DNA of 64,000 nucleotides from Chitinophaga sancti (lineage in GTDB: Bacteria > Bacteroidota > Bacteroidia > Chitinophagales > Chitinophagaceae): positions 6,580,501-6,644,500 of the forward strand of contig NZ_CP139972.1 of NCBI RefSeq assembly GCF_034424315.1, given 5' to 3'. Positions 25,520 through 37,390 of this stretch are shown here, in pieces. Under the pieces are notes generated by a model. It ran no database searches and was not told the origin of the DNA. It was given only the letters and a program-made list of their open reading frames with translations. A program made the translations under genes and the position numbers. Positions within the stretch are counted from its first letter, which is position 1. Every line of letters begins with the position of its first letter.

Positions 25520-26086
25520 TTACTTCTTTCTTGTCAGGTGAATTTCCATGCTTTTGACTTCTTTCCCGTCTTTGCCGGTGTAGTACATTTCCATTGTATG
25601 GTGGTCATCGTCCTGGATGGTAATGACTTCTTTCATTTCGATATCTTTTCCTGCCATGGGGTCATATGCTTTGCCGGTGAGGGTGAGGGCGTGTGTGGCA
25701 TCGTTCCAGGTACCTTCGAGCATCATGATACCGGTGCCCATGTTGTCTACCCATGCATTCTGGAAGATCTTTTTGCCGTTGTCGTAGGCGAGGAGGCCAT
25801 GGCCTTCGAATTCCATGCCTTCCATATTTCCTTTGTGTACGGATTCCTGGTACCGGCCGCCGAGGATCATTTTATTTTCGGTGACGCCGGTAGATTTGGA
25901 GGGTGGGGCGCCGGGGGCCATCCAGAAGGTCGTTTCGTAGGTCCAGGTGCCGTTGGAGTGGGCGAGCATCTGGTGAATTTCCCCCGGGGTCATATAGTCC
26001 ATCCAGGCTTTCTGGGCGCCCTGATCTTGTGCAAAGATGGGGGCGGCGGCGAGGATGGGAAAGCAAATTAGCAACAGACGTTTCAT
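25520..26086 (-). CDS. DUF1579 family secreted protein
   Basis: 188 residues from the ATG at 26086; the open frame extends further upstream, but only this start gives a clean signal peptide (MKRLLLICFPILAAAPIFAQ). The mature part shows the DUF1579 pattern: a helical start with GEIHQMLAHSNGTWTYETTFW, then strand repeats TENKMILGGRYQESVHKGNMEG and LLAYDNGKKIFQNAWVDNMG. The family is predicted to be an extracytoplasmic lipocalin-like fold of unknown role. It interrupts the nusG-rplK order in the opposite orientation, which suggests a later insertion into the operon. Confidence 0.82.
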   Translation of the reverse strand: MKRLLLICFPILAAAPIFAQDQGAQKAWMDYMTPGEIHQMLAHSNGTWTYETTFWMAPGAPPSKSTGVTENKMILGGRYQESVHKGNMEGMEFEGHGLLAYDNGKKIFQNAWVDNMGTGIMMLEGTWNDATHALTLTGKAYDPMAGKDIEMKEVITIQDDDHHTMEMYYTGKDGKEVKSMEIHLTRKK

Positions 26087-26246
26087 CGTTTGGTGGATTT
26101 TAATATTAAGAGAATGGGTGATTGCAGAACAGTAAGTGATACCAGCGGGCATTTTGGGGAAAATGAAACTGATATAAAGGAATAACAAGGCAGGTGAGTA
26201 GAAGGTTGAAGGCAGGGGCAACAATAAAATTATGTGGTGAGGGTTA

Positions 26247-26274
26247 GGAATTCAGTAAAATTCCATTAGATTTG
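26247..26274 (+). promoter_or_regulatory. Possible upstream promoter box before rplK
   Basis: A short palindrome GGAATT/AATTCC (26247-26252 with 26259-26264) is followed directly by TAGATTTG (26267-26274), a TAnnTTTG match, but no TTTG element lies at the right distance. This is weak. The rest of the 26087-26409 stretch shows no gene or RNA that I can support. Confidence 0.3.
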
Positions 26275-26409
26275 CGATAGAGGGTGCCGGAACTCTTTGT
26301 TAGCCTTCCCTATATAAAACATATACCGGAATAATTTTGCAATAGAATTGTAAGATTTTAACCCCAAACAGATGATAATAGCAAAAAGGATGCCCGAAAG
26401 CAAATTCTT

Positions 26410-26441
26410 TTTGTGATTTATTATATTATTATATACCTTTG
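26410..26441 (+). promoter_or_regulatory. Promoter of the rplK-rpoC operon
   Basis: TTTG (26410-26413), a 20-base spacer and TACCTTTG (26434-26441) match the consensus. The leader to rplK is about 85 bases and includes a GTCTC-GCAA-GAGAC hairpin (26486-26499), a possible site for autoregulation. Confidence 0.82.
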
Positions 26442-26529
26442 CATCCCCTTCAAAAGGTATTTTTTTTCTCCTTTTAGCTTTGGGAGTCTCGCAAGAGACG
26501 AGACGTTTCACCAAATAAATTAATAAACA

Positions 26530-26973
26530 ATGGCAAAAGAGATCGCTACGTACGTGAAATTGCAGGTTAAAGGCGGCGCGGCCAACCCTGCACCTCCGAT
26601 TGGTCCTGCCTTGGGTTCCAAGGGTGTGAACATCATGGAGTTCTGTAAGCAGTTCAATGCCCGTACCCAGGATAAAGCTGGTAAGGTATTGCCTGTATTG
26701 CTGACAGTTTACACAGACAAGTCTTTTGATTTCGTAATTAAGACTCCTCCTGCAGCTGTACAGTTGCTGGAAGCAGCCAAATTGCAGAGTGGTTCCAAAG
26801 AGCCAAACCGTAACAAGGTTGGTAAAGTTACCTGGGCTCAGGTAGAAGCTATCGCTACAGATAAGATGGCTGACCTGAACTGTTTCACTAAAGAAAGCGC
26901 CATGAAGATGGTAGCTGGTACTGCCCGTTCTATGGGTATTACTGTGGATGGTAACGCTCCGTGGAGCAACTAA
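26530..26973 (+). CDS. rplK: 50S ribosomal protein L11
   Basis: 147 residues. The N-terminal domain carries the proline-rich loop [22 protein letters not shown], the thiostrepton-binding hinge. The C-terminal rRNA-binding domain ends with [17 protein letters not shown]11 binds the GTPase-associated centre of 23S rRNA with L10/L12. It is the first gene of the rplKAJL-rpoBC operon and has its own promoter. Confidence 0.98.
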   Translation: MAKEIATYVKLQVKGGAANPAPPIGPALGSKGVNIMEFCKQFNARTQDKAGKVLPVLLTVYTDKSFDFVIKTPPAAVQLLEAAKLQSGSKEPNRNKVGKVTWAQVEAIATDKMADLNCFTKESAMKMVAGTARSMGITVDGNAPWSN

Positions 26974-27019
26974 TTGTTTCACCTGTGTATAACGGGTTAA
27001 CTTTTTAAAACATTTTGCA

Positions 27020-27709
27020 ATGGCAACTAAGAAAAGAAAAGTAGCTGATACAAAAGTGGACAAGAACAAGATCTACTCCCTGAAAGAGGCGTCCACAATT
27101 GTAAAAGACATTAACTGCACTAAGTTCGACAGCTCTGTCGATTTACATATCCGTCTGGGCGTTGATCCCAAGAAAGCAGACCAGGCTATCCGTGGTTCCG
27201 TAACGCTTCCCCACGGTACTGGTAAAACTAAACGCGTTCTGGTACTTTGCACACCTGACAAAGAGGCTGCTGCGAAAGAAGCTGGAGCTGATCACGTTGG
27301 TTTGGACGAGTATATCCAGAAGATTGAAGCTGGCTGGACCGATATCGATGTAATCGTAGCAACTCCTGCTGTGATGCCTAAGATCGGTAAGCTGGGTAAG
27401 ATCCTGGGTCCACGTAACCTGATGCCGAACCCTAAGACTGGTACTGTTACTAACGATGTAGCGGCTGCAGTTAACGAGGTGAAAGGTGGTAAGATCACCT
27501 TTAAGGTAGACAAGGCTGGTATCATCCATGCTTCAATTGGTCGTGTATCATTTGCACCTGAAAAGATCGAACAGAATTCTCAGGAGCTGATCAACGCTAT
27601 CATCAAGCTGAAACCAGCTACTGCTAAGGGTACTTACCTGAAAGGCCTGGCTATGGCGAGCACAATGAGCCCTGCCATCACGGTTGACACTAAATCTGTT
27701 CAAAACTAA
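27020..27709 (+). CDS. rplA: 50S ribosomal protein L1
   Basis: 229 residues, with the signature [20 protein letters not shown] followed by [12 protein letters not shown] in domain II and the RNA-binding domain I at both termini. L1 forms the mobile stalk at the E-site and in many bacteria represses its own operon by binding the leader mRNA. It lies 46 bases after rplK. Confidence 0.98.
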   Translation: MATKKRKVADTKVDKNKIYSLKEASTIVKDINCTKFDSSVDLHIRLGVDPKKADQAIRGSVTLPHGTGKTKRVLVLCTPDKEAAAKEAGADHVGLDEYIQKIEAGWTDIDVIVATPAVMPKIGKLGKILGPRNLMPNPKTGTVTNDVAAAVNEVKGGKITFKVDKAGIIHASIGRVSFAPEKIEQNSQELINAIIKLKPATAKGTYLKGLAMASTMSPAITVDTKSVQN

Positions 27710-27749
27710 CTGATTCGCCGGCTGGCAGATCGACAAACTGAGAAAAGCT

Positions 27750-28280
27750 ATGAACAAAGATCAAAAAAATGAAGTGATTGAACTGCTGAAAAGTAAGTTC
27801 TCTCAATATAGCAACTTCTACATCACAAACACTGAGTCTCTGACTGTTGAGCAGGTTAACTCTCTGCGTCGTGTTTGTTTTGACAAGAACGTGGAAATGA
27901 AGGTGGCTAAGAACACCCTCATTAAGAAAGCGCTGGAATCTCTGGATGCTGAGAAATATGCAGGTGTATATGATGCACTGAATGGTGTAACTGCCCTGAT
28001 GTTCTCTGATTCTCCAAAGGAACCGGCAGTGATCATCTCTTCTTTCCGTAAGGATAACAAGAAGACTGAAAAACCTGAGCTGAAAGCTGCATTCGTAGGT
28101 GATGAAATCTACACTGGCGATGCGCAACTGGCTAACCTGGTTAAGATCAAGACCAAGAACGAACTCATTGGAGACGTTATCGGTCTGTTGCAATCTCCTG
28201 CTAAGCGTGTTATCGCTGGTTTGCTCGAGAAAGCAAAGAAAGAGGGCGCAGGTGAAGCTGTTGCTCCAGCAGCTGAATAA
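27750..28280 (+). CDS. rplJ: 50S ribosomal protein L10
   Basis: 176 residues. A basic N-terminal domain binds 23S rRNA (MNKDQKNEVIELLKSKFSQY, then KVAKNTLIKKALES). A C-terminal helix that anchors L7/L12 dimers precedes the alanine-rich tail. The family motif RRVCFDKNVEMKVAKNTL is present. It is followed by a 101-base spacer with a small GTGAGT/ACTCAC hairpin (about 28287-28305). Confidence 0.97.
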   Translation: MNKDQKNEVIELLKSKFSQYSNFYITNTESLTVEQVNSLRRVCFDKNVEMKVAKNTLIKKALESLDAEKYAGVYDALNGVTALMFSDSPKEPAVIISSFRKDNKKTEKPELKAAFVGDEIYTGDAQLANLVKIKTKNELIGDVIGLLQSPAKRVIAGLLEKAKKEGAGEAVAPAAE

Positions 28281-28381
28281 GCTGATAGTGAGTGTAATAA
28301 ACTCACAACCAATAAATTATGGCTTCCAAGTCACAATATAAATCATCAATTTAACTATCAAATTCTTAAAAACATTATACA

Positions 28382-28750
28382 ATGGCAGACGTTAAAGCAT
28401 TAGCCGAACAATTAGTAGGTTTAACTGTTAAGGAAGTACAAGAACTGGCAGACGTTCTGAAGAGCGAATATGGTATCGAACCAGCTGCTGCTGCAGTTGT
28501 TGTTTCTTCTGAAGGTCCAGCTGCTGCTGCAGAAGAAAAAACTGCCTTCAATGTTATCCTGAAATCTGCAGGTGCTAGCAAACTGAACGTAGTTAAGATC
28601 GTTAAGGATCTGACTGGTCTTGGTCTGAAAGAAGCTAAGGAACTGGTAGACGGTGCTCCAAAGGAACTGAAAGCTGGTGTTAGCAAGGCTGAAGCAGAAG
28701 ATCTGAAAGCTAAGCTGACTGAAGCTGGCGCTGAAGTTGAAATTCAGTAA
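28382..28750 (+). CDS. rplL: 50S ribosomal protein L7/L12
   Basis: 122 residues. The N-terminal dimerisation helices ([20 protein letters not shown]) are joined by an alanine-rich hinge (about 35-55) to the C-terminal domain. That domain holds the factor-binding surface [20 protein letters not shown] and [15 protein letters not shown]. The protein is acidic and recruits translational GTPases. Codon use is strongly biased. Confidence 0.98.
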   Translation: MADVKALAEQLVGLTVKEVQELADVLKSEYGIEPAAAAVVVSSEGPAAAAEEKTAFNVILKSAGASKLNVVKIVKDLTGLGLKEAKELVDGAPKELKAGVSKAEAEDLKAKLTEAGAEVEIQ

Positions 28751-28779
28751 TTCTTTGCTTAAGAATACCTCTTTATAAA

Positions 28780-28808
28780 GGTCAAAAGTGCTTTTTGGCA
28801 CTTTTGGC
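28780..28808 (+). promoter_or_regulatory. Hairpin attenuator between rplL and rpoB
   Basis: CAAAAGTGC (28783-28791) and GCACTTTTG (28798-28806) form a perfect nine-base-pair stem with a short loop, extended by GG-CC pairs. A second smaller hairpin TTCCC/GGGAA follows. The 250-base spacer is long for this operon, so partial termination that lowers rpoBC output relative to ribosomal genes, as in E. coli, is a reasonable inference. Confidence 0.6.
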
Positions 28809-28999
28809 CTTCTTCCCTTTGGGAAAGTGTCTTTTTCGGAGCGTCAAAAGGGGAAAATCACCGGGTCGGTGGATTTGACAATTAGGAGAAGACAGAAATT
28901 TTTGAGGGTAATTGGCAAAGAATCCTTAATTTCCCCGATTCATGTTGTGATCCACACCTCACAATATTATATAAGTTAATATAACTGCTAACTTCGAAT

Positions 29000-31900
29000 A
29001 TGTCTCTAAAAAAAGCCCAAACAAGTGAAAGAATAAACTTTGGAAAGATCAAACAAGTAACTGAGACACCGGATCTGTTGGCTATCCAAATTCAATCTTT
29101 CAAGGATTTCTTCCAGTTAGAAACCACACCAGACAAGCGTAACAATGAAGGCCTTTTTAAAGTATTCAAGGAGAACTTCCCGATCACAGATACCCGCAAT
29201 ATCTTCAATCTGGAGTTTCTGGACTACTTTGTAGACCCTCCGCGTTATACCATAGAGGAATGTATTGAGCGTGGGCTTACTTATTCTGTACCGCTGAAGG
29301 CCAAACTGCGCCTGAGCTGTAACGATGAGGAGCACGTAGACTTCCAGACGATTGTGCAGGACGTGTTCCTTGGGAACATACCCTACATGACTCCAAGAGG
29401 TACTTTCGTGATCAATGGGGCCGAGCGTGTAGTTGTATCTCAGCTGCATCGTTCTCCTGGTGTATTCTTCGGTCAGTCTATCCACCCGAACGGTACCAAG
29501 ATCTACTCTGCAAGGGTGATCCCGTTCAAGGGCGCGTGGATGGAGTTTGCAACTGACATCAACAATGTGATGTATGCATACATTGACCGTAAGAAGAAAT
29601 TCCCCGTAACTACGCTGTTACGTGCTATCGGGTACGAAACGGATAAGGACATCCTGCAGCTGTTCGGGATGGCTGATGAAGTAAAAGCAGACAAGAAGAG
29701 CCTTGATAAATACGCAGGTAAGAAACTGGGTGCCCGTGTACTGAGAAGCTGGGTAGAAGATTTCGTAGATGAAGATACCGGTGAGGTAGTGAGCATCGAA
29801 CGTAACGAAATCGTGCTGGAGCGTGATAGCATCCTCGATGAAGCAAACATTGAGACGATCGTTGACATGGGTGTGAAGAGTGTATTTGTGCAGAAAGAAG
29901 AGGTAAGTGGCGACTTCTCCATCATCTACAATACTTTAAATAAAGATACATCTAACTCCGAGCTGGAAGCCGTTCAGCACATCTACCGTCAATTGCGCGG
30001 TGCTGATGCGCCGGATGATGAAACAGCAAGGGGTATCATTGATAAATTATTCTTCTCTGACAAGCGTTATGATCTCGGAGATGTAGGCCGTTATAAGATC
30101 AACAGGAAACTGGGTCTGCCTACACCACTGGACATGAAGGTGCTGACCAAAGAAGACATTATCGCGATCATCAAGTACCTGGTGCAGCTGACAAACAGCA
30201 AGGCGGAAATCGATGATATCGATCACCTGTCTAACCGTCGTGTACGTACCGTAGGTGAGCAGCTATATGCTCAATTCGGTGTTGGTCTGGCTCGTATGGC
30301 CCGTACCATCCGTGAAAGAATGAACGTTCGTGATAATGAAGTATTTACACCGGTAGACCTGATTAACGCGAGGACACTGTCTTCCGTAATCAACTCTTTC
30401 TTCGGTACCAGCCAGTTGAGCCAGTTCCTGGATCAAACCAACCCGCTGTCTGAGATCACGCACAAGCGTCGTATCTCCGCGCTGGGCCCCGGTGGTCTGA
30501 GTCGTGAAAGAGCAGGTTTCGAGGTACGTGACGTACACTATAGCCACTACGGCCGTCTCTGTACCATTGAAACGCCGGAAGGTCCAAACATCGGTCTGAT
30601 CTCCACCCTTTGCGTACACGCTAAGGTGAATGATATGGGCTTTATCGAAACTCCTTACCGTAAGGTAAAGAATGGTAAAGTTGATATGGATGCTGTGAAG
30701 TTCCTGAGCGCTGAAGAAGAGGATAGTGTGAAGATCGCGCAGGCAAACGCACCATTGGACGAAGTTGGTAACTTCATAAATGATAAGGTGAAATCCCGTG
30801 AAACCGGTGACTTCCCAATCCTTGACAGAGAGGAAGTAGAATACATGGACGTGGCTCCGAACCAGATTGTGGGTCTGAGTGCTTCCCTGATTCCGTTCCT
30901 TGAGCATGATGATGCCAACCGTGCGTTGATGGGATCAAACATGCAACGTCAGGCAGTACCGCTGATCAATCCACAGGTGCCTATCGTAGGTACTGGCCTG
31001 GAAGGAAAGGCAGCCCGTGACTCCCGTTTGCAGATCACTGCTGAGGGTCGTGGTGTGGTAGAATTCGTAGATGCCAATGAAATTCATGTTCGTTACGAGC
31101 GTGACGAGATGCAGAAACTGGTATCTTTCGAAGATGATCTGAAGATCTACCACCTGACAAAATTCGTTAAAACCAACCAGAGCACCTGTATCAACCTGCG
31201 TCCTGCCGTTAAGAAAGGACAGCAGCTGGAATTCGGTGACTTCCTGACTGAGGGTTATGCAACCCGCGGTGGTGAGTTGGCTCTGGGTCGTAACATGAAA
31301 GTGGCGTTCATGCCATGGAAGGGTTACAACTTTGAGGATGCGATTGTAATCTCTGAGCGTGTAGGCCGTGAAGACCTCTTCACATCTATACACATTGATG
31401 AATATGAGCTGGAAGTACGTGACACCAAACTGGGTGAAGAAGAACTGACACCAGATATTCCAAACGTAAGTGAGGAAGCAACCAAAGACCTGGATCAGAA
31501 CGGTATCATCCGTGTAGGTGCGCACATCAAGGAAGGCGACATCCTGATCGGTAAGATCACTCCTCGTGGTGAATCTGATCCTTCTCCTGAAGAAAAACTG
31601 CTTCGTGCGATCTTCGGTGATAAGGCTTCCGATGCGAAAGATGCTTCCCTGAAGGCACCTCCAAGCACAGAAGGTGTGGTGATTGACAAGAAATTGTTCA
31701 GCCGCGCTAAGAAAGATAAGAACTCCAAGACCCGTGAAAAAGCGGCGCTGGAGAAATTGGAAAAAGTACACCAGAAGAACGAAGAAGACCTGCTGGAAGT
31801 GCTGATGAGTAAGCTGTTGACACTGTTGAAGGATAAAACTTCTCAGGGTATTACCAACACTTACGGTGAAGTATTGATCTCCAAAGGCTCTAAGTTCTCT

Positions 31901-32809
31901 TCCAAGAACCTGGCAAACATCGACTTCCAGAACGTGAACCCACTGGGCTGGACTACAGATGATGTAACCAACGATCAGATCAACACACTGCTGCATAACT
32001 ATAACATCAAGTACAATGAAGAACTTGGACGTTACAAACGTGAGAAGTTCAACATCAGCATTGGTGATGAGTTACCAGCAGGCGTACTGAAACTGGCTAA
32101 GGTATACCTGGCTAGCAAACGTAAGCTGAAAGTGGGTGATAAGATGGCGGGTCGTCACGGTAACAAGGGTATCGTTGCCAAGATTGTACGTGATGAAGAC
32201 ATGCCATTCCTGGAAGACGGTACACCGGTAGATATCGTACTGAACCCACTCGGGGTACCTTCCCGTATGAACCTGGGTCAGATTTACGAAACTGTACTTG
32301 GCTGGGCTGGTCTGAAGATGGGAATTAGATTCGCTACTCCTATCTTTGATGGTGCTACTACTGAAGAAATTGCAGGTTATATTGATAATGCAGGTCTGCC
32401 AAGCTTCGGCCACACTTACCTGTATGATGGCGAAACCGGTGAGCGTTTCCACCAGAAAGCTACCGTGGGTGTTATCTACATGCTTAAGCTGAGCCACATG
32501 GTGGATGATAAGATGCACGCCCGTTCTATCGGACCATACTCCCTCATTACCCAGCAGCCGTTGGGTGGTAAGGCACAGTTCGGTGGTCAGCGTTTTGGTG
32601 AGATGGAGGTGTGGGCATTGGAAGCATACGGTGCGTCCAACATTCTGCAGGAGCTGTTAACCATTAAATCTGATGACATTGTAGGCCGTGCCAAAGCTTA
32701 TGAGTCTATCGTGAAAGGCGATAACATTCCGAAAGCCGGTGTACCTGAATCATTCAACGTATTGATTCATGAGTTACGCGGTCTGGGTCTGGATCTGAAA
32801 TTTGAATAG
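29000..32809 (+). CDS. rpoB: DNA-directed RNA polymerase beta subunit
   Basis: 1269 residues, usual for Bacteroidota. Motifs include the rifampicin-region stretch [20 protein letters not shown] and [20 protein letters not shown], with [16 protein letters not shown]. The C-terminal switch/clamp segments [16 protein letters not shown] and [20 protein letters not shown] are also present. The active-centre histidine-rich region is intact, and the rifampicin region shows no obvious departure from a sensitive sequence. It is followed by a 126-base spacer with an inverted repeat, then rpoC. Confidence 0.99.
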   Translation: MSLKKAQTSERINFGKIKQVTETPDLLAIQIQSFKDFFQLETTPDKRNNEGLFKVFKENFPITDTRNIFNLEFLDYFVDPPRYTIEECIERGLTYSVPLKAKLRLSCNDEEHVDFQTIVQDVFLGNIPYMTPRGTFVINGAERVVVSQLHRSPGVFFGQSIHPNGTKIYSARVIPFKGAWMEFATDINNVMYAYIDRKKKFPVTTLLRAIGYETDKDILQLFGMADEVKADKKSLDKYAGKKLGARVLRSWVEDFVDEDTGEVVSIERNEIVLERDSILDEANIETIVDMGVKSVFVQKEEVSGDFSIIYNTLNKDTSNSELEAVQHIYRQLRGADAPDDETARGIIDKLFFSDKRYDLGDVGRYKINRKLGLPTPLDMKVLTKEDIIAIIKYLVQLTNSKAEIDDIDHLSNRRVRTVGEQLYAQFGVGLARMARTIRERMNVRDNEVFTPVDLINARTLSSVINSFFGTSQLSQFLDQTNPLSEITHKRRISALGPGGLSRERAGFEVRDVHYSHYGRLCTIETPEGPNIGLISTLCVHAKVNDMGFIETPYRKVKNGKVDMDAVKFLSAEEEDSVKIAQANAPLDEVGNFINDKVKSRETGDFPILDREEVEYMDVAPNQIVGLSASLIPFLEHDDANRALMGSNMQRQAVPLINPQVPIVGTGLEGKAARDSRLQITAEGRGVVEFVDANEIHVRYERDEMQKLVSFEDDLKIYHLTKFVKTNQSTCINLRPAVKKGQQLEFGDFLTEGYATRGGELALGRNMKVAFMPWKGYNFEDAIVISERVGREDLFTSIHIDEYELEVRDTKLGEEELTPDIPNVSEEATKDLDQNGIIRVGAHIKEGDILIGKITPRGESDPSPEEKLLRAIFGDKASDAKDASLKAPPSTEGVVIDKKLFSRAKKDKNSKTREKAALEKLEKVHQKNEEDLLEVLMSKLLTLLKDKTSQGITNTYGEVLISKGSKFSSKNLANIDFQNVNPLGWTTDDVTNDQINTLLHNYNIKYNEELGRYKREKFNISIGDELPAGVLKLAKVYLASKRKLKVGDKMAGRHGNKGIVAKIVRDEDMPFLEDGTPVDIVLNPLGVPSRMNLGQIYETVLGWAGLKMGIRFATPIFDGATTEEIAGYIDNAGLPSFGHTYLYDGETGERFHQKATVGVIYMLKLSHMVDDKMHARSIGPYSLITQQPLGGKAQFGGQRFGEMEVWALEAYGASNILQELLTIKSDDIVGRAKAYESIVKGDNIPKAGVPESFNVLIHELRGLGLDLKFE

Positions 32810-32830
32810 TAGTTTAAGCTATAAATAGCT

Positions 32831-32887
32831 ACAAGCTGCAGGAAGCGGTCCTTAAAAGGGGCAGGCGGCCTGTGGCTTGCAGCTTGT
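32831..32887. repeat. Inverted repeat between rpoB and rpoC
   Basis: ACAAGCTGCA (32831-32840) and TGCAGCTTGT (32878-32887) are exact reverse complements. The 37-base interior holds AGC/GCT and GCC-rich segments that can extend pairing. No T-run follows, so it should not terminate. It may be a processing or stability element in the rpoB-rpoC mRNA, or a small genomic repeat. Confidence 0.7.
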
Positions 32888-32935
32888 AAAGCCGGAACTC
32901 TTTTTCCCATGTGAATTTTCTTTAAACAACATACA

Positions 32936-35900
32936 ATGGCCATCAAGAAAGAAAATCGTCCTAAATCAAACTTTAATAGCATTACCATTAGCCTGGCGTC
33001 TCCGGATAGCATCCTGGAGCGTTCCTATGGGGAAGTGCTGAAGCCGGAAACCATCAACTACCGTACTTATAAGCCGGAGCGTGATGGTTTGTTCTGCGAA
33101 AGGATATTCGGCCCTGTAAAGGACTATGAGTGTTACTGCGGTAAATACAAACGTATCCGTTATAAGGGTATCGTATGTGACCGTTGTGGTGTGGAAGTGA
33201 CTGAAAAGAAAGTACGTCGCGAAAGAATGGGCCACATCCGCCTGGTTGTACCTGTTGTTCATATCTGGTATTTTAAATCTCTTCCAAATAAGATCGGTTA
33301 CCTGCTGGGTATGAGCTCCAAGAAACTGGAGACTATCGTGTATTATGAAAGATACGTGATCATCCAGGCTGGTGCTAAACAGGAGAAAGGCCTGAATTAT
33401 GGTGACCTCCTGACCGAAGAAGAATATCTCGACATCCTGGATACCCTGCCAAAGGATAACCAGCTGCTGAGTGATGATGATCCTAACAAGTTCATCGCTA
33501 AGATGGGTGCTGAAGCGGTAGAAATGATGCTGGCCAGAATTGATCTGGATGGCCTTTCTTACCAGCTGCGTAACCAGGCTGCAACTGAAACCAGCCAGCA
33601 ACGTAAAGCGGAAGCCCTGAAACGCCTGAGCGTAGTAGAAGCTTTCCGTGAAGCAAATGGTCGTGTTGAAAACCGTCCTGAATGGATGGTCATGCAATAT
33701 ATCCCTGTTGTTCCACCAGAACTGCGTCCGTTAGTTCCATTGGACGGTGGTCGTTTCGCGTCTTCTGACCTGAACGATCTGTACCGCAGGGTAATTATCC
33801 GTAACAACCGTCTGAAACGCCTGATCGAGATCAAGGCACCAGAGGTGATCCTGCGTAACGAAAAACGTATGCTGCAGGAAGCGGTTGACTCCCTCTTCGA
33901 TAACAGCCGTAAATCAAATGCGGTGAAAGCGGAAGGTGGTCGTGCACTGAAATCTCTCTCCGATGTACTGAAAGGTAAACAAGGTCGTTTCCGTCAGAAC
34001 TTGCTTGGTAAACGTGTTGACTATTCCGGTCGTTCCGTAATCGTGGTAGGTCCTGAACTGAAACTGCATGAATGTGGTCTGCCAAAAGATATGGCGGCAG
34101 AGCTGTTCAAACCATTTATCATTCGTAAGCTGATCGAAAGAGGTATCGTTAAGACTGTAAAATCTGCGAAGAAACTGGTAGACAGGAAGGAAGCAGTAGT
34201 TTGGGATATCCTTGAAAACGTACTGAAAGGACACCCGGTGATGCTGAACCGTGCTCCAACGCTGCACCGTCTCTCCATCCAGGCATTCCAGCCTAAACTG
34301 GTGGAAGGTAAAGCGATCCAGCTGCACCCGCTCGTGTGTTCTGCGTTCAACGCGGATTTCGATGGTGACCAGATGGCGGTACACGTACCGTTGAGCAATG
34401 CTGCGGTCCTGGAAGCACAGTTGCTGATGCTGTCTTCACATAACATCCTCAACCCACAGAATGGTACACCAATCACCCTGCCTTCACAGGACATGGTCCT
34501 TGGTCTGTACTACATCACCAAGGGTAAGAAATCTACCCCTACTGAAAAAGTAGAAGGTGAGGGTATGGCCTTCTATTCTGCAGAAGAGGTGATCATCGCT
34601 TATAACGAACAGAAAGTGAACCTGCACGCTAACATCCGCGTAAAGGCAAACGTTCGTAACGATAAGGGTGAGATCGTAAACAAACTGATCGAAACCACAG
34701 TAGGTCGTGTGATCTTTAACCAGCACGTTCCAAAAGAAGCTGGTTATGTAAACGCACTGCTGACCAAGAAATCACTGCGTGAGATCATTGGTGACATCAT
34801 CAAATACACTGACATCCCGAAAACTGCGAAGTTCCTGGATGATATCAAGCAATTAGGTTTCCGTACGGCGTTCCGTGGTGGTCTGTCCTTCAACATCAAT
34901 GACCTGATCATCCCTGAGGTGAAACAACTGATGATTGACGGTGCAGCCAGCGAGGTTGACGAAGTATGGGATAACTATAACATGGGTCTGATCACGAATA
35001 ACGAACGTTATAACCAGATTATCGATATCTGGTCTCGTGTGGATACCAAGGTAACTGAAACGCTGATCCGCGAGCTGGCGAATGACAAGCAGGGCTTCAA
35101 CTCTGTGTACATGATGCTTGACTCCGGTGCGCGTGGTTCCAAACAGCAGATCAAGCAGCTGGCAGGTCTGAGAGGATTGATGGCCAAGCCACGTAAGAGT
35201 GGTTCTACCGGTTCAGAGATCATCGAAAACCCGATCCTGTCCAACTTTAAGGATGGTCTGAACGTATTGGAATACTTCATCTCTACGCACGGTGCGCGTA
35301 AAGGTCTTGCGGATACGGCGTTGAAAACAGCGGATGCTGGTTATCTGACCCGTCGTCTCGTAGACGTTGCACAGGACGTGGTGATCAACGAAGAAGACTG
35401 TGGTACACTGCGTGGTATCGCTACTTCAGCGCTGAAAGACAATGAAGAAATCGTAGAACCATTATACGATCGTATCCTGGGCCGTACATCCCTGCAGGAT
35501 GTATTTGATCCTCATACCGAAGAGCTGATCGTGGAAGCAGGTGGAATAATCGATGAGGATATCGCTCACCGTATCGAACACAGTTCAATTGACACTGTTG
35601 AGATCCGTTCCGTACTGACTTGCGAAAGCCGCAGAGGTGTGTGTGTGAAGTGTTATGGTAAGAACCTGGCAACCGGTTATACAACTCAGCGTGGTGATGC
35701 AGTAGGTATCATCGCTGCTCAGTCCATCGGTGAGCCTGGTACTCAGCTGACACTGCGTACCTTCCACGTGGGTGGTGTGGCTGGTTCTACATCTGTAGAT
35801 ACCGGTCTGCAAGCTAAGTTCGAAGGTACCGTACAATTCGATGGTCTGCGTACTACTACATACGAAAACAACGATGGTGAAAAAGTACAGGTGGTAATTG

Positions 35901-37231
35901 GCCGTACAGGTGAATTACGTATCGTAGACGTGAAGAACGATCGTCTGCTGATCACCAACAACATCCCTTACGGTTCTACACTGCTGGTAAAAGATGGCCA
36001 GAAGGTAGTGAAAGGTGATGTAATCTGTACATGGGATCCATACAACGCCGTTATCGTATCTGAAATCGCTGGTAACATCCGTTTTGATAGCATCATCGAA
36101 GGTATCACCTTCCGTGAAGAGGCTGACGAACAGACTGGTCACCGTGAGAAAGTGGTTATCGAAACCAAGGATAAGAACAAGATCCCTTCCCTGTTCGTAG
36201 ATGGTAACAAGGAAGTGAAATCATATAACTTACCAGTAGGTTCCCACATCGTAATCGAAGAAGGTGAAACGGTAAGAGCAGGTCAGGTAATCGTGAAGAT
36301 CCCACGTATCCTCGGTAAACTGAGAGATATCACAGGTGGTCTGCCACGTGTAACTGAACTGTTTGAAGCACGTAACCCAAGCAACCCTGCTATCGTATCT
36401 GAGATCGATGGTGTTGTTGCTTTCGGTAACATCAAACGTGGTAACCGTGAGATCATCATCGAAAGCCGCGAAGGTCAGATCAAGAAATACCTGGTGCCAT
36501 TGACACGTCATATCCTGGTACAGGATGGTGACTTCGTGAAAGCGGGTACTGCATTGTCTGATGGTTCTATCACTCCGGCTGATATCCTCTCCATCAAGGG
36601 TCCGTTTGCTGTACAGGAATACCTGGTAAATGAGATTCAGGAGGTTTACCGCTTACAGGGTGTGAAGATCAACGACAAGCATATTGAGGTGATCGTACGC
36701 CAGATGATGCGTAAGGTGAACATCGAAGATCCGGGCGATACCCGCTTCCTCGAAGGAGATACCACTGATAAGTTTGAATTCTTTGAAGAAAACGACCATA
36801 TATTCGATAAGAAGGTTGTAACAGAAGCTGGCGAGTCAACAGTGTTGAAAGCTGGTCAGATTGTTACCCTGCGCCAGGTAAGAGAAGAAAACTCTCTGCT
36901 GCGCCGTTCGGACAGGAAACTGGTTGAGTTCCGCGATGCGAAACCAGCTACTTCCAGCCCGCTGCTGCAAGGTATTACCAAGGCGTCTCTGGGTACACAT
37001 AGCTGGATCTCTGCTGCGTCCTTCCAGGAAACTACCAAGGTACTGTCTTCTGCTGCCATCAACGGTAAGATAGATGACATGCTGGGTCTGAAGGAGAATG
37101 TGATCACAGGTCACCTGATCCCTGCAGGTACAGGTTTACGTGAGTTCGAAAACATGATCGTAGGTTCCAAAGAAGAATACGATATCCTGGCATCTTCTAA
37201 AGAAGTGTTCCAGTTCGATGAAGAAGAATAA
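32936..37231 (+). CDS. rpoC: DNA-directed RNA polymerase beta' subunit
   Basis: 1431 residues. Zinc-binding cysteines occur near residues 64-87 ([20 protein letters not shown]) and near 893-905 ([13 protein letters not shown]). The catalytic magnesium loop [12 protein letters not shown] is near residue 471, and the bridge helix/trigger loop region includes [13 protein letters not shown]. It forms the clamp and active site with RpoB and ends the operon at a strong terminator. Confidence 0.99.
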   Translation: MAIKKENRPKSNFNSITISLASPDSILERSYGEVLKPETINYRTYKPERDGLFCERIFGPVKDYECYCGKYKRIRYKGIVCDRCGVEVTEKKVRRERMGHIRLVVPVVHIWYFKSLPNKIGYLLGMSSKKLETIVYYERYVIIQAGAKQEKGLNYGDLLTEEEYLDILDTLPKDNQLLSDDDPNKFIAKMGAEAVEMMLARIDLDGLSYQLRNQAATETSQQRKAEALKRLSVVEAFREANGRVENRPEWMVMQYIPVVPPELRPLVPLDGGRFASSDLNDLYRRVIIRNNRLKRLIEIKAPEVILRNEKRMLQEAVDSLFDNSRKSNAVKAEGGRALKSLSDVLKGKQGRFRQNLLGKRVDYSGRSVIVVGPELKLHECGLPKDMAAELFKPFIIRKLIERGIVKTVKSAKKLVDRKEAVVWDILENVLKGHPVMLNRAPTLHRLSIQAFQPKLVEGKAIQLHPLVCSAFNADFDGDQMAVHVPLSNAAVLEAQLLMLSSHNILNPQNGTPITLPSQDMVLGLYYITKGKKSTPTEKVEGEGMAFYSAEEVIIAYNEQKVNLHANIRVKANVRNDKGEIVNKLIETTVGRVIFNQHVPKEAGYVNALLTKKSLREIIGDIIKYTDIPKTAKFLDDIKQLGFRTAFRGGLSFNINDLIIPEVKQLMIDGAASEVDEVWDNYNMGLITNNERYNQIIDIWSRVDTKVTETLIRELANDKQGFNSVYMMLDSGARGSKQQIKQLAGLRGLMAKPRKSGSTGSEIIENPILSNFKDGLNVLEYFISTHGARKGLADTALKTADAGYLTRRLVDVAQDVVINEEDCGTLRGIATSALKDNEEIVEPLYDRILGRTSLQDVFDPHTEELIVEAGGIIDEDIAHRIEHSSIDTVEIRSVLTCESRRGVCVKCYGKNLATGYTTQRGDAVGIIAAQSIGEPGTQLTLRTFHVGGVAGSTSVDTGLQAKFEGTVQFDGLRTTTYENNDGEKVQVVIGRTGELRIVDVKNDRLLITNNIPYGSTLLVKDGQKVVKGDVICTWDPYNAVIVSEIAGNIRFDSIIEGITFREEADEQTGHREKVVIETKDKNKIPSLFVDGNKEVKSYNLPVGSHIVIEEGETVRAGQVIVKIPRILGKLRDITGGLPRVTELFEARNPSNPAIVSEIDGVVAFGNIKRGNREIIIESREGQIKKYLVPLTRHILVQDGDFVKAGTALSDGSITPADILSIKGPFAVQEYLVNEIQEVYRLQGVKINDKHIEVIVRQMMRKVNIEDPGDTRFLEGDTTDKFEFFEENDHIFDKKVVTEAGESTVLKAGQIVTLRQVREENSLLRRSDRKLVEFRDAKPATSSPLLQGITKASLGTHSWISAASFQETTKVLSSAAINGKIDDMLGLKENVITGHLIPAGTGLREFENMIVGSKEEYDILASSKEVFQFDEEE

Positions 37232-37250
37232 GCGAAACGCTCAAACTATA

Positions 37251-37288
37251 AAAAATGTCCCGGCTCTACGCACGGGACATTTTTTTTA
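37251..37288 (+). terminator. Terminator of the rpoBC operon
   Basis: ATGTCCCG (37255-37262) pairs with CGGGACAT (37273-37280), flanked by A5 and T8. It is a strong intrinsic terminator 20 bases after the rpoC stop. Confidence 0.93.
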
Positions 37289-37390
37289 CGTGTAACTTTC
37301 GGGCAATTTTCAGGTACTAAAGCATGCTGCCTTTCCTTTTTTGTAAGAGGCATCAGGTTTCAATACCAATTGTTATAAACAAGTTTGATT

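Noticed and set aside
26087..26224. Upstream extension of the DUF1579 gene by 46 codons
   Set aside because: The inner ATG at 26086 gives a perfect signal peptide; the extension would bury it.
26266..27069. 267-codon reverse frame over rplK and its leader
   Set aside because: It covers the rplK promoter and gene on the other strand and shows no recognisable protein features.
30935..31996. 353-codon reverse frame inside rpoB
   Set aside because: Antisense to a conserved rpoB segment, with aromatic and cysteine-rich low-complexity composition typical of mirror frames.
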